Shown here: piece by piece, positions 22,244 to 34,533 of the stretch | Numbering within the stretch: the stretch's first letter is position 1 | Layout: every line of letters begins with the position of its first letter | Assembly: GCA_025890175.1 (NCBI GenBank) | Contig: JANPYM010000001.1 | Span: forward strand, 2,499,507 to 2,563,506 | Length of the DNA stretch: 64,000 nucleotides | From: Ciborinia camelliae | Lineage: Eukaryota > Ascomycota > Leotiomycetes > Helotiales > Sclerotiniaceae | Direction: 5' to 3' | Notes under the pieces: generated by a model | Databases searched by the model: none | Told to the model about the DNA's origin: nothing | What the model saw: the letters and a program-made list of their open reading frames with translations, nothing else | Position numbers and translations under genes: made by a program

Positions 22244-23615
22244 CTTGGAGTGGGAGTGAGCCTGCTGTCTACTGCGGCCGATACTGAGGTGTAGCAAGCT
22301 GGATATTTAAATAATCTGGTGGTTGAGAGATCTGTTTATGATGCGATATCATCTCTATTGTGATTGGTGCGAAAGAAGGAGGGTTATCTGCATGAATACG
22401 GGACCACCGAGGGTGGTCGCATATTGAGAAAGATCCACAGGAAATCACACAATACCGGTAGAGGCATCTCGGAGTATTATTGCAGGTAAACTATCGTGAG
22501 AAAGACGACACTGGACAATACTATTACCCATACCGAGTAGTCTCGGGTCGAGACTGACCTCTAGTCCGTTGCACTATTTCCCCAAGAAAAAATATATTGC
22601 TAAAAACTACAAAGTTTCCATATTTTGACATGATATAACCCCAGGAAGTGCTTTTAGATGGCGCATAAATCAGGTTCATAGAACAAATTCCTTGTTTGTA
22701 AATGCATATTGCGTGGATATCGAAGAATCATCAGCTCCCCCACATAAGAGTAGATATCGCAGCATATTCTAAAGTAGTCGTGAATACCCTTGTGGAAAGG
22801 ACATCATAATCACTAATTTGATATGAGAGAATCTCTAGCGCACTTGTCGCCATCAATACCCGTTCCATAATTTACCTTTCAAAGTCCACTGACAAGAGTA
22901 GCACAAGATCATGCATCTGGCCGCAAGCACGAAATTCTTATCAGTTCTTACTACTTAGGTGCATGATAGTCCATCTTGCATCAGAATAGCTGCAAGATTT
23001 GAGCAGTGAGAACCAATGTAACGGGTCATTGGTTTGGTGCGGGTGTGGCATGCAATGCCTGTAAAACATATGTTGTCATCTGTCCCCGGACTTTCGTGAT
23101 TGTTTCGCGGGAGATTCAATTTTTCGGAAAATCCAAAAAGAAAATGTACCCTTGCGATTCACTATGGAGTGTACGGCGCGAACAACATGCTGCCAATTGC
23201 TTGGATTTTGCTGCTTTCCGCAAACAGCCATTTCCATTCCCTTTGAATCATCTGTATGTGTGTCGATTCAAAATCAGATGTTGCAGCGAACTTGACCAGT
23301 AGGGCCACGTGACTTCAACATGATGGTCAATGCACGCATCCACGATTCTTTTCTACTTTCCAAGTCAAATGAGCTCAAGTTAAAAGAAATACAGGTAGAA
23401 TGAGAATGAAACATGTTGTCTCTTGTGGTATAGAATTTGTTTCGAGCCATACCTTCGATGTTGATATACATTTACGAATGTTAGCGAGCAGACAGACATT
23501 GACTCATTCACCGATCCTAGTGCAACAAGGCAGCTTCCCAAAATCCAGCTCACAATAAGCAGTACCAATCATTTTCATTTCATTTCATCATTATTTTTGT
23601 CGGCGACTGTATACA
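22244..23615. other. Spacer between transporter and dioxygenase
   Basis: 5' region of the transporter gene and 3' region of the TauD-like gene. Contains no supported gene. Open frames such as 23006-23302 (98 codons) lack recognisable motifs. Confidence 0.45.
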
Positions 23616-24828
23616 TTAAACGCCTAGGGCTTCTCTTCTAGATCTACTTTCAGGATCCAAGAACGGCTTTTCTCCAACGCTTACAGCCCTGACTCCATAT
23701 CTTTCACCCTGTCCTTCAAGATCATCTGTGGCTGTATGGAAAGTGGAACGGTTATCCCAGATAGCTATGTTTATTAATGTTAGCACAAATAACCTGCTAG
23801 TTGCTACAAAAACTTACCAAGGTCATTCTGGTTCTTCCACTTGAACCGCACCTGCAGATCATGATTGTCCAGTAACAATCGCTTGAACCATTCTAACAAT
23901 TCTTTACTTTCCAATTGAGTAATATCATTAATGTGGCTGACATGGCCTCCAACTGGGAAGACCGATTTCCATCCAGTGACTGGGTTAGTTCTCACTACTG
24001 GATGCACAGCTTTTAACTCCTTGCCTACATTCTCCGGCGCCCCTCTTGGCTTATCGTACAATTCAAATCCACCTCTCTCTGCAGCTTCAATAAAACCAGG
24101 CTGTTGGAATGTTACTGTTAGGCTTTCGAGAAATTTCTGGTACGGTTTCGAGATACGATCATAAATCTCATATCCACTTGCCCACAGTGTATCGCCTCCT
24201 GTCTTTGGAAGTATCTCTAGTTTTAAGCTAGAGTAATCAGCTGGTTTTGGCTCGAAAGCAATATCTGAATGCCATTTGGATGTGTTCTGAAGGCCGTTGG
24301 CTCGGTCGAAGCTCGTCTTGCTATAGAGTTTCTTGTTAAGCACCGAGTCGATGGTACTAATTTCTGGATCCGTCACACGATATCCCTCCCTCTCTGGGTT
24401 CAGCAACGGATGAATATGAAGGCCTGATGTGGACGGTTTGCCTGAAAGGAGTCCAATGCGCTGGACGAGGTTCTTTTGTAAATCTGGGGTGAGGTTGTCT
24501 TGTGCGCGGAAGAATACCACACCACGTTGTGATACTAGGCTGTTGTCAGTCCTAATCGGCTAGTGGGACCATTGGACTTCGCTGGTAACATACTTGTAAG
24601 AGCAAGCTCACGAAAAAGTTCATCCGCATTAGGAGCTTGTAACCATTCTACCAAATCGACATTTAGAAACTCGCGACCAATCACAGGAGTGACATCGAAC
24701 GACTCAAACCGGTCTAGAACTCCGGTACTTTTCACCCACTTTTCTTCATACTTGACATTTGCCTGGCTGTTGATTTCAGTAGGGCTGAGCCTTGGGACTG
24801 ATTGGGCTTCTGTTGTGGAAGGCGCCAT
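23616..24828 (-). CDS. TauD/TfdA-family Fe(II)/2-oxoglutarate dioxygenase
   Basis: Exons 24594-24828, 23818-24534 and 23616-23764 join to 366 residues; introns are 59 and 53 bp. Fe(II) ligands are visible: His and Asp of WHSDIAFEP (about residue 165) and the distal His of NRSTFHTATDD near the C-terminus, followed by the 2-oxoglutarate-binding Arg in ERYGVRAV. VSQRGVVFFRAQ and LHIHPLL are typical of the yeast Jlp1-like branch. That branch releases sulfite from sulfonates such as taurine in an oxygen- and 2-oxoglutarate-dependent reaction; other members act on herbicides or other acids, so substrate is not fixed. The ATG at 24826-24828 is the first in frame. It lies on the same strand as the Dal5-like transporter 1.4 kb away. 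Length fits the fungal family (about 350-390). Confidence 0.9.
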
Positions 24829-27081
24829 GATGTATTGCTTGTCAACTTTATGTTGCTCTTGGGTACTTGGTGAAGGGGTTGCAAAATTAATATTGAGGTT
24901 CTTAAACACAGAGAACTAGAAATCATGATGCCCTTTCAGAAGGGTTTTGTCCAGCCTATATATTGATATTTTGGAGATACGGGGTCAGTTAAGTCTAGCT
25001 TCTGGCCTCTAACAATATCAGTGCTCTGTCGCCGGTAAGACGGCATATATGGCGAGATACAGGAGATGCATGACGAGATATTATAGTCATATGTGAATTT
25101 CCCGAAATCCATATTGGTAAAGGTCGTAAGACTTAAATGTCATGGTCCAGAGAGCGGTTTGCCAGATAAGAACGCGAGGAACTATTACTGATTATGTTTC
25201 TGTGCGTCTATTTTGTGATGCTGGGTCTAAATTGCGTCATAACCAAAAAATACTTGATTGGATATTTGTCATTAAGAGATTGATGGGTGTTGAAGATTCA
25301 GTTGAAAACTGTAACATGAAGAATTCACTTGGTAAACGAGACATAATATGATCAACAAAGTTATCGGCAAGGCTTTTTGTGACCGTACAGTACAGCAGCT
25401 TAAGCTCTTGTGGGAGCTGGAGCACAATGAATCTGAATCCATCTGCTTATGGTACGCCCGACAGGCTTCTCTATATTAGCCCTATAAACTTTCCTTGCCT
25501 AAGTATCTAGATAAACATCACTCTCTTTACTATTTTGATTATAATAAAAAAGTAGAACTGCAGAAGCCTTCGACTAGTACTTCAAGTTATAGTCTTGGGA
25601 TTAAAATAGCAATTATATTAATATTTTATATAGTAAATAGTATACTAGTACATTGACAGTTCAATAAATGAATTAATTAATTAATATCCATAGATTAAAA
25701 TCGATTATAATTGGTGGGATTTACAAACTATATAGACCATTACGGTATCTCAGTTCGAAAGATAAATTAACTTATATCGGCATATATAAATCCGTATTCC
25801 GAGTTCCGACTCGAAAGTCGATTCAGACTTTGCCTTAGACGACTTTAAGTCTAAGGCTGAATAAGATGATTTTTTCGCGCTATTGGTATTATAAAAACAG
25901 ATCTTATATTTTGAGAGAACTGTACACCTTTTAAATCTAAACACTACAATAACCAAATCACGAACCTTAATAAAAATTGTAGAATTTATTTATAGTTATT
26001 TATATTCTACTTTCTTTGTCTTGCAGCTCTTTGTTCTTATTTTAGATACAAAAGAAGGTCTAGCCGGGTCTGAAAGTTCATCTCCCCATAAAGAATGTCG
26101 CACAAAGCATTGTCCACCGCATCACTCTCATGCGATAATATTACCACCTGATTCCGACCTGGAGACTCCGTCGAGATAGAAGGCTGCGGTAAATACTACC
26201 GTGAGAGTCTCTTTGAGCTCGAACCCCTACCTCAATCACCAAAAGTAACGAAGGAAGCTTTACGCCTTCTCACCCCCTTGAACATTCACCGAAATCGTAC
26301 GATAGGCATGAACGCTATCATCGACAAATCAACTTGAAAACAACATAAGAAGCAGCATGAATTGAAAGACACATAGTAGAGCTATGGGATACATGGAAGG
26401 ATATGCAGAATGAGTGGCCGAGCCCATAAAAATCTGTCGGGGTCTGTGGAAATTGTTCAAGGCGATTACAATCTGAACCGTCTTTTCATCAACGCCAAAG
26501 AAGCCTGAACAAGCCATGCGATAGTTCGATAAGTCTGCCTTGGTTCCTCCAGTGTGGAACCTAATGCAGTTTTGGAGATCGATTTGTCGTCAACTGCAGA
26601 CCATGATGCAAGCATTACAAGGAATCTCGAGACCATCTCCAACAGCGTCAAATCTATCCGTGCTTTCCGAGTTAATTGTTATGTGTCCAGGGGAGAAGCA
26701 GTGGAACTCAGAAAGGTAGTCCTGGAGTGAGGGGAAAACAGCGAAATAGACGATTATGATGGCTCTGGCCATAAACACCAACCCACTCTCAAATAAAGGG
26801 GTGGCCTCAAATTGCATCTAGAGGTGAAAAGAAAATTTCCGATTCAGCTCTCGATGTTGATTATAAAATATTCGTTAACATCCAGAGGAGTGTACGAAAC
26901 AAGGCTAGGTCAAGGTTGTGGAGTCGACTGGTTGAGGTTGAGTGTCGTTCAGCTGAGCGCAATCTTCGACAAAATAGCATTGTTTCTTATTGAGTGTGTC
27001 ACTTTGGTTAGCTAGCCGATTGTTGTCTAAGGATCAAATGGATTCTGATTTTCGGCTGCATATGCATCGAATTCAAAGACG
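24829..27081. other. AT-rich intergenic region
   Basis: Contains the dioxygenase promoter and then a strongly AT-rich block (about 25540-26040). A perfect hairpin GCCTTAGAC-GACTTTAA-GTCTAAGGC sits at 25832-25857 in that block. From 26050 to 26960 the base composition is more even. Minus-strand frames of 61-75 codons and one plus-strand frame with seven stops cover that part, but none is a convincing gene or pseudogene. Confidence 0.45.
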
Positions 27082-29233
27082 TCATCTCAATTGATGTCCT
27101 CTTCTAGATTTGGAGACCAAAGAGTTTTTTTGATGTCGCTCGATGGAAAAAGTAACCATAGTTTTCTCAAATCGTAGAGGATTCTCCGCTGGTGGATCGG
27201 ATGTACGTAGTCTACCTTGGTAATACCAGGCATTTGTATATCCCTTGACGCTCGAGGCTCTCGCAAGATAACCAGGCTCATCCTCCGCCTTGGTTGATTG
27301 CTCCCCGTTAAGGCTAGTTTCATTGTGTGTGATTCGACTTGACCTAGCAGTTTCGTCTTCTTCATCACTGGCTGGGATGACGATCGCATTCTGAGGTGTA
27401 TCTCCAGGCAGAATATTGCTTAAATATAGTGGTCGATTCTCTCTGTCAACCATGGATCCAGCTCGAAGATTGCCTCCTGGATAACCAACATTATTCGGGG
27501 CGGTAAACTCTTTTCCTTGCTCCAAAGTGCCAGGGTTGTGAGGTTGGATGAAGTGTTCGCTAAGTGGTTGTACCTCATATTTGAACCATTCCCAACCGTC
27601 TTCAATACCGTTACTACTGAATTCAACTCCATCAAGTTGGACAGGGAACGCAAAGACTTTTTCTATGTCATATGTGTACCATTCATCGAGATCCTCCATA
27701 CTGATACTGCTGAAATCGACTCCATTGTTCAGCTTTAGTTCATGTCCTTCATCGGTGACCTCGGGTCCATTGTATTGTCTTTGAGGCTCGACTTCTTTTT
27801 CGCCCACGGCTTGTTGTTCAGACTCAAATTGTCTTTCAGGCTGGCATTGTCTTTTCGATGGTCTGACGTCAAACGTTTCTTCCTCAAGTAGAACTTGTTT
27901 CCTCTTCTTTGGCGGGGCAGCAGATATAGATACTATGTTGCTCGAACTGTCTGGATATTCAAACATGTCCTCCAAAACCTCATGGCCCACCCGGCTAGCT
28001 CCCCACATTTGTGCCTGGAAAATGGCAGATTTTTGTTTCTTTCGATATTGCGGTCCAATTTCCCCCAAACTGTCACTAATAACGTTACTCAATTCGCCAC
28101 ATCTATTACGTGGTTGAGAGCTCATCTCCACGGCATCACTGTGCTGTAGGTGGAAAACATTGTTGGTTGACTGCTGCATGAATGCCGACGCAGGTCCATC
28201 ATAGTTCTCTATTCCATCCTCTTTCCCTTCATTCCTCATCTGAATCTTGGGAGTTTTACCTTTCAGGAGGTTTGTCTTGGGCTGTGGTGCGCCAAACCAG
28301 TCATTGTACAATGCTGTATCCTTACTGAAGTGATTTTCGCTAGAGCCATCTGTACCCAAGTAGTTGTTATGGAAACTCATCTCCGAGTCAACACTGCCAT
28401 CAGTATCGCTCAATCTCTTCTGGTCGACACTGTCCTCAGCCTGATGCTTGGGTTGAGAATATGCATTCTGGTCGGCACCGTCACTCGTCTCGATCATGTT
28501 TTGCAGGTGTCCATTGGCTGGATTTAATGCTGAGCTGGGGTGCTTGCTCGAGTCTCCTTTAATTTCCTCGCCTGTCTCAAGGCTAATCAAACCATTCCTT
28601 AACTTTCGCAAGTACTCTCCAACATCGTAGTTGTACTCTGTCCACATCTTGGTAGCATATTTGTTTGATCCAGTCTGTGAGCGTGCTAGTGCCTTCCAGT
28701 CTTCTAGCGTCTTCCCACCTGATTTCATCGCCTTCTTGGCTTTCTGTCTGACTCTCTCTTCGAAGTGATTCTTAACTTTATCGTGGGTCGTGTTATTTGC
28801 CTCCATTAAAAGCATCTTGTCACCAACCCATGGGCGAATCCTCTGTGAGCTCACGGCTTCAAGTCTCTTTAGCTCCTCTGGGGTGTTACGTATGGCCCGA
28901 GGCTGATTGCCCGCCCTCTTTTTGCACTCCATCATGTGTCTGCGTACAATATTAGCTCTCGCCCATAGTTTGAACAAGCGTAAGAAATAAAGCGAGTTCT
29001 CACCGTGCTACGGTCTGCGCATCAATGCCGCCATTTGTCATTATCAACCTATTTTTAGGTCCTCTTTCGGATCCTTCAGTCTTACATTCCTTGTTGCATT
29101 TATTTGCGATTTCTTGGCTCTTTTCGAGTATATCTCCCTCGACATTGTTTTTTTCCCAATAATCGTCGAGCCACTCCACGTGTTTCTGGTTCTTGTTCTT
29201 GTTCTTTGACATTTTGACTGTGTGGTTGAACAT
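27082..29233 (-). CDS. Paralogue 1 of a neighbouring pair with degenerate homeodomain-like segment
   Basis: Exon 29004-29233 and exon 27082-28939 join across a 64-bp phase-2 intron to 695 residues. Exon 1 encodes a charged ~76-residue segment containing HVEWLDDYWEKNN and IANKCNKEC and ending GGIDAQTVAR. Exon 2 opens with HMMECKKRAG, PRAIRNTPEELKRLEAV, and a putative recognition-helix segment HDKVKNHFEERVRQKAKK, then SNKYATKMWTEYN and LRKLRNGLISLETGEEI. The same blocks occur in the same order, with the intron in the same place, in the gene at 30661-33211. The helix resembles homeodomain helix 3 but has His for the invariant Trp and no invariant Asn. The remaining ~480 residues are disordered-looking, with an internal duplication GV(D/E)FSS-x-E-W-x2-Y-(D/E)-(I/V) near residues 525-575 and a KKRK basic patch. 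No known family recognised; nuclear role is inference. Confidence 0.75.
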
Positions 29234-30660
29234 TTATTTAGTGCCCGTTCGAAAGAGTATTGAGATCAATAGATATTCTGCGTACCGTTTTAGCTGTTCA
29301 ACAACCTCAATTAGTTGTTGTTGACTCCGAGTTTCATTACTCTTAAAAAAACTCAGCACTTCATTGAGAATCAAACTTATGCTCCATCTGAATATGCTGG
29401 TGGCATTATTACTAACCTTCTTCTGATATTGCCCTGCAACAGTTTTGAAATAGATTTGTTGAGCCTTGGGAAGTACTTGGACCGTTAACGTGGATGTTGC
29501 GTAATGTTGGTTTTTGGGGATATGGTTGCGTGGGGGGAAAAGGGCTGGCGATTTGAGGGGAAAGCTATTCTGTGGCTTTCTGGTGAATTTCTATGGCTAA
29601 TCCAAGTGTCAACTTAAAAATTCCTCAAACTAGTGATACTTAATATATATCTTGATTTACCATCGACCATCACAACCTCGTACTCATCTCAAATTCTTCT
29701 GTAGTGAAAAATATGGGCATTGAAAAGTTAAATTGTAGTTATTTGTTAACAAAAGTCTGCTGGAAAGTAGAACTTGGGGAAAATAAACACAGATTAATGT
29801 AAAGTTGTCATAGGTTGCTATCATGTATGAATTGTCTAAAGTTTCCTTTCCCAAAATAAATGGTCTAAACAAACTAGGTTGGGCAGCACTAGTCCTTTCG
29901 CGCTTCTTTTATACAATATCATTTCTACGGGTTTGGCGATGGGAATACGGCTCCAACAAGGCTATTGTTTCGACTACAAGTTTAGCAGGGCAGAATAGAG
30001 TATTGGAATGGAGATTCAAAGGGTTATTGGCTTTTGCTGCGTTTAGGGTCTAGAAGACAAAATTAGTTGAATTCTCCGCGTTGACAGATTCCTCTTCACG
30101 GATGATAATGCGGCCGTTGGGACCAGTTGCGAGGTGATACTCCACGGCATTGTCTTCATTCCTACTATCGTTGTCAGTATATATATACGTCAGGCTAGTC
30201 TCCGTAGAAGTCAAAATCAGTCATGATGCTAGAAATGTTGTTGTGAGATTACGGAGGGTAGCAATATCAGTTCCAAGGTGCATACAATTCAATTTTCAAG
30301 ATAAAGAGAACAGGAAATCACAATCTGAGATGCTATGTTCAGTTTATGATTAAATCATTCATGCTACTTTGTACATTCTGGAGAATTTGTAAACTTTACA
30401 CAAATATCATATCCAGCACAGGGATCAAGTGCAGTTTCACAAGATCCGTGGTATCCTTCCTGCCATGCCCCATCACTTTGAAATATGCATAATCATCGCC
30501 GAATATCCTAGAACTTCGCACAGCGCAAGCATCAGTATATAAAAAACATTTTCCTAGGTCGCCTATGCTTCTCTCCGCATGGTATGAGGTCAAACTTATG
30601 GACTCATATTACTCCCTACGAGCCTATCACAGTTTTTTATTCGGAAGGTTCCAGGAGATT
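29234..30660. other. Spacer between the two paralogues
   Basis: Contains the promoter of paralogue 1 and the 3' flank of paralogue 2. Small open frames (29823-30053; 30150-30353; 30396-30593) have no recognisable motif. No repeats that link the two paralogues were seen in it. Confidence 0.45.
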
Positions 30661-33211
30661 TTAAAAGTTGGCGAAAGTGAAATCCCCACCAAAGTGATCC
30701 TCCAGGCTGCCATTGTAGGGTGTAAACCAAATTTCGTTTCCGGGGGGAACCAGATCATTGGCGTTTTCGGTGTCTTGTGGGTGCAAAAGACGTTCTGGCG
30801 TGAAAGTCACTGCAGGTGGCGACTGAGGCTCAAGTGTTCCGTTTTGTGGGAACACAGGATTCTCTGACGGTAAAAGTGCTTGAAAATCTGGCGATTCCAA
30901 GTCCCAGATTCCGTCTTGGCTGCTGATACTATATGCCGCAGGACTTCGAGCTCTTGCAGAGACGATCGGGTTATTCTCCTCTCGTGTATGCTGTACCTCC
31001 AGCGTGGGTTGTGTCATTTGTGTGGGTTGTTGTATCTGTCCCCCGCGTGCGTATTGGGGTTCTTGATGCGTTGCCAGATATGGAGACCTATTGGCACCAA
31101 TGTTTGTTCCGTTACTCGCTGACTGTGGGGTGAGCTCTCTGGGGTCGGCGGTATTTTGAGAATTGAGGATGTGGGAGTGATTATTCGCAGCCTCAAGTGG
31201 CCCTCCAGACATGCCTTCAATGCCATCGTTGAAACCAACTTGTGGACGATCGAAAAGGCGAGGGTCGAGTTGGGAAGGTATAATAGGAGGCTACAATATT
31301 AAGAAGTAAGTAATCGTCTACCAGGCAAGGTTTCTTCTTGAAAATGAGGAAACAGAGATGTACAAAAAAACGAAAGGGATGCAGATGAAATATTCATATA
31401 GGAGTGCGAAATGAAAGAGCAGATTAAACTTACCATCTGTGATCCTTGAGATGGATTTTGATTTTGATCATAATTCTTGCCATCGCCAGCACATCTGACA
31501 GAGGGAGCAAACGTAGGTAGAAGAAGGGATGGTTGAGGCGACCATTCGTTAGGGCCTCCATCGTTGAAGGTCATTGTTTTGTAGGCTCCCACTGGGGTGT
31601 GTCGTTCTATATTACCTGCGCCGTTGTTCATCCAGCCTTTCGGAAATTCTTGGGATGGTAAGGGCTTCATCTTTCTATGAGTCTGAGATCGCTTCTTAGA
31701 TTTTCCAGTGATGTCTATCTCATCTTTATCATGAGTCGATTTTCGCTTCCCAGCTTGGGCAGCAAACTCATTGCGTGAGATAGTCTGGGATACGTTCCTC
31801 AATATTTGGGTGTTGTTCATCCTGCCTTCCAAAGGAGATGGGGTTCTGATTTCATATGGAGGAGTAGACCCAGTATTTGAGAAATTCCGAGGTCGCTTCC
31901 TCAATTGTTGAGTGTTGTCAGTCTCGTTCTCAATAGGAGTCAGCCTTCTCTTTGCAGATGGGGCAATAAACTCTTGATGCTTTTGATGCTTCGAGTTCTC
32001 ATTGAGTGTTTGCTCGGTCTGAATTTGTCGACCCTGTTGATAGGAAGATACATTTTGCTCTGGCGATTGACCTTGAAGTTCTCCAGAAATTTGATAATTT
32101 TGAAACGCAGATTGATCGTCTGGAATTGCAGACCGATAGTTTGCGGGAAAGCCACTGGTGTATTGGTTTAATGAAGACTCATCACTAAGATTTTGCAATG
32201 CTGGCTGTGCATTTTTAACCATGGTATTTGCCACATTTTCTCCTAGATAAACGGCTTGTTGACCGGCTTGTTGAACTCCATCGGCAGTGAAGCTCGGTCC
32301 TACCCCGAAGCCATTGACAACCGGGTTAGTGAACTGGGCTGCCGGCATGTTGTTTATTTGGCTTTGTGCCTCCATATGCATGTGTTGAAAGCCCTGTGGT
32401 CCGTGTTGATTACCGAGCTGATTCATGTTGCTTTGCTCCTGCATAAGCGTGTGCATGTGCTGTAAGAATTGCTGCCCACGTTGATTAACGGGTTGATAAT
32501 GAAGCCCTGGTCCAATTGTAGTGCCATGCCCCATGAGCCCCAGACCAACGTGGCCGCTCATATTGTTTACGGTGCCATGTGTAAATGCACTGGGTACTTT
32601 TTTTGTTCCTGGAACAGTTAGATCTGTGCCACTTACAAGGCATATCGAACCGTTCAGTAACTTTTGAACATATGTATGGGGATCATCATTATATGCTTTC
32701 CACATCTGGGTAGCATATCTATTCGAGGCAGCGTGTGTCCTTTGTTCGCCGGCTTTCTTCAGGTTCTTTGCCTTTTGTTCGATCCAATTCTTTACCTGCT
32801 TGTAGTCCAATTTCATGATGTACTGTACCATCATCCTGATTCCAGGGGGTGGATAATGATCAACTTCGTACATCCAGTCGAGTATTTGGTTTTGTGCTGG
32901 AGTCATACGAATAGCTCGAGAGGAACCCGCGGCTCTTCTTTGGCATTCGCTTAGATGCCTATGTGTATATTAGCTTTACCATTCCTCACAAGCGCAATAA
33001 AAAGGTTTCAACCGTACCTTCCCACTATCTGGGAATCGACACCATCAATACCTTGAGTCGTTGGATAGGGCAGATGTTCCGCATTGCAATCGTCTGCGAT
33101 CTTTTGGGGCCTGTCTCCTAAGATTCTTTGGTTGCCAGGAAGTGAAGGATTTATGGGTTGTTGGTTGTAGTAAGCGTCGAGCCACTGCTTATGCTGCGTA
33201 TCCTTGGGCAT
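30661..33211 (-). CDS. Paralogue 2 of the pair, clearer homeodomain-like segment
   Basis: Exons 33018-33211, 31434-32958 and 30661-31290 join to 782 residues; introns are 59 bp (phase 2, same position as in paralogue 1) and 143 bp. Exon 1 has QWLDAYYNQQP, KIADDCNAEH and GVDSQIVGR. Exon 2 opens HLSECQRRAAG, SRAIRMTPAQNQILDWMYEV, HYPPPGIRMMVQYIMKL and DYKQVKNWIEQKAKNLKK. The spacing of L16-, P26-, QVK-W48- like positions is that of a homeodomain, but the invariant Asn51 position is Gln and the following Arg is Lys. The shared block SNRYATQMWKAYNDD and KLLNGSICLVSGTDL follows. The other ~600 residues are Gln/Asn/Pro/Ser-rich with KRRLTPIENETDNTQQLRKR-type basic stretches repeated about three times (residues ~385-470), possible nuclear localisation signals. 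Probable DNA-binding or regulatory protein by inference. Confidence 0.78.
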
Positions 33212-34171
33212 TTTGTCTGTTTTTGTCCTAACAATCAGTTGCAGTCCAAAAAGTTAATATTTTAACTTTATGTATAGGCATTGTTTGAAGCCTCCCCTGC
33301 TTTAAACTCTTGGATCTTAGGAAGGGGAGGAGGAATAAAACGCGTGGAGCGGTGAGCAGAGCTGAGTTACAGCACCTGGGACCCAAGAAAATACAGAGAA
33401 GAGACGAGAAAATGGGAATAAGGAGAGAACAAAAAGCCTGAGTATAGATCTCACCTATTGCAATTATCGAAATTGGTCGGTTATTGTGTTGCTTAAATCT
33501 TTTGTCAGATTTCGCTGCAAAAAATCAGTTAGCTCTTCGTTCATGGAGAAAACTTGCCATCTCCCGTGAGGATATGGATGTGTTATGAGAATATTGCTAA
33601 CCTTTGATAGTATTTGTTGAAGCCTGCTGTGAGACCTCTCTTCGCAGAAAGTGGGGGCTGTTTTATTTGCGGAAAGCGTGTTGTATTCACCGGAGATTAT
33701 ATCTGATCCTCGAGAGGAGTACTAGAGTTACTCGTGAACTTTTGGATTATGCTGCTGGAAGTGGATGCGAGGGATAGAGAGATATTTGAATGGAAATTAG
33801 ATGTATTGGGGAAGGTGATTGAGTGGAAAGGCAGTCGTAAAAAGGTTGTGTGAAAAAGTAAGTAGAAAGCTTGTTGTGTGGAAAGATCTTTTAGGTATAC
33901 ACATGTAAACCTAATACACTTAATTATGTACCGCAAGCAAGTTGCTTTTTGTTGTGGCTTCACGGTTGATCGGGTACGGGGATTGAACGTAGTTGAAAAG
34001 TAATTTGAGTATCAAAACGTAGTTGTTATGATAATATTTTGCTCTAAAGGTTTGGGCTTAAGAAGTAACTAGGTTGGAGGAACTCTTGAGGTTGTGACTA
34101 GCGCCTTTTCCTATAAAATGGTTGCTAGCGCGACATCTCAGGAACATCAAGGAAAATAGGGCAGAGTGGTG
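33212..34171. other. 5' region of paralogue 2
   Basis: Contains the promoter of the gene starting at 33211. No supported gene. An 88-codon minus-strand frame at 33697-33963 has no motif. Confidence 0.4.
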
Positions 34172-34533
34172 TGTTACGGCCTTGTGGCCGTACGAGACCA
34201 GGATCCAGACACTTGTTAATACCACAAGTTTATTTATATACGGCCCATGACTATTTCTGACAACTTGAATTTTGGCCAGTCTCTGGGGGAGGAAAGGAAG
34301 AGTGGTTGGAAGAACCTCTCCCTTGGCTATTATTGGTGTTGTTGATATTCTACTTTCAAATTCTCAATGTAATTCTAGAATCTGCTCCCTTTTGTATTCT
34401 CCAGTGAACGCGACCTGCCTTAGCTTATCAAGCATAGGAATCTGTCTGCTTCTATGCTTTCTTTCCTTCTATTGGCCATCCAGTTTGTGCGGTTTTACGG
34501 AGAATTAGACGCGTCCCTCTGCTATTTATCACA
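34172..34533 (+). mobile_element. Possible solo LTR
   Basis: The segment begins TGTTACGGCC, contains a 6-bp hairpin ACGGCC-TTGT-GGCCGT (34176-34191), and can be ended at TTTATCACA, giving TG...CA boundaries of about 360 bp. A start with TGTTACGG followed by a GGCCGTAC inverted arm is common in fungal Ty3-like LTRs. I could not confirm a target-site duplication or any second copy in the window, so this is tentative. Confidence 0.25.

Noticed and set aside
26095..26796. Possible decayed plus-strand gene in one frame
   Set aside because: The frame has seven internal stops in 234 codons, about what chance would give, and no family motif was found.
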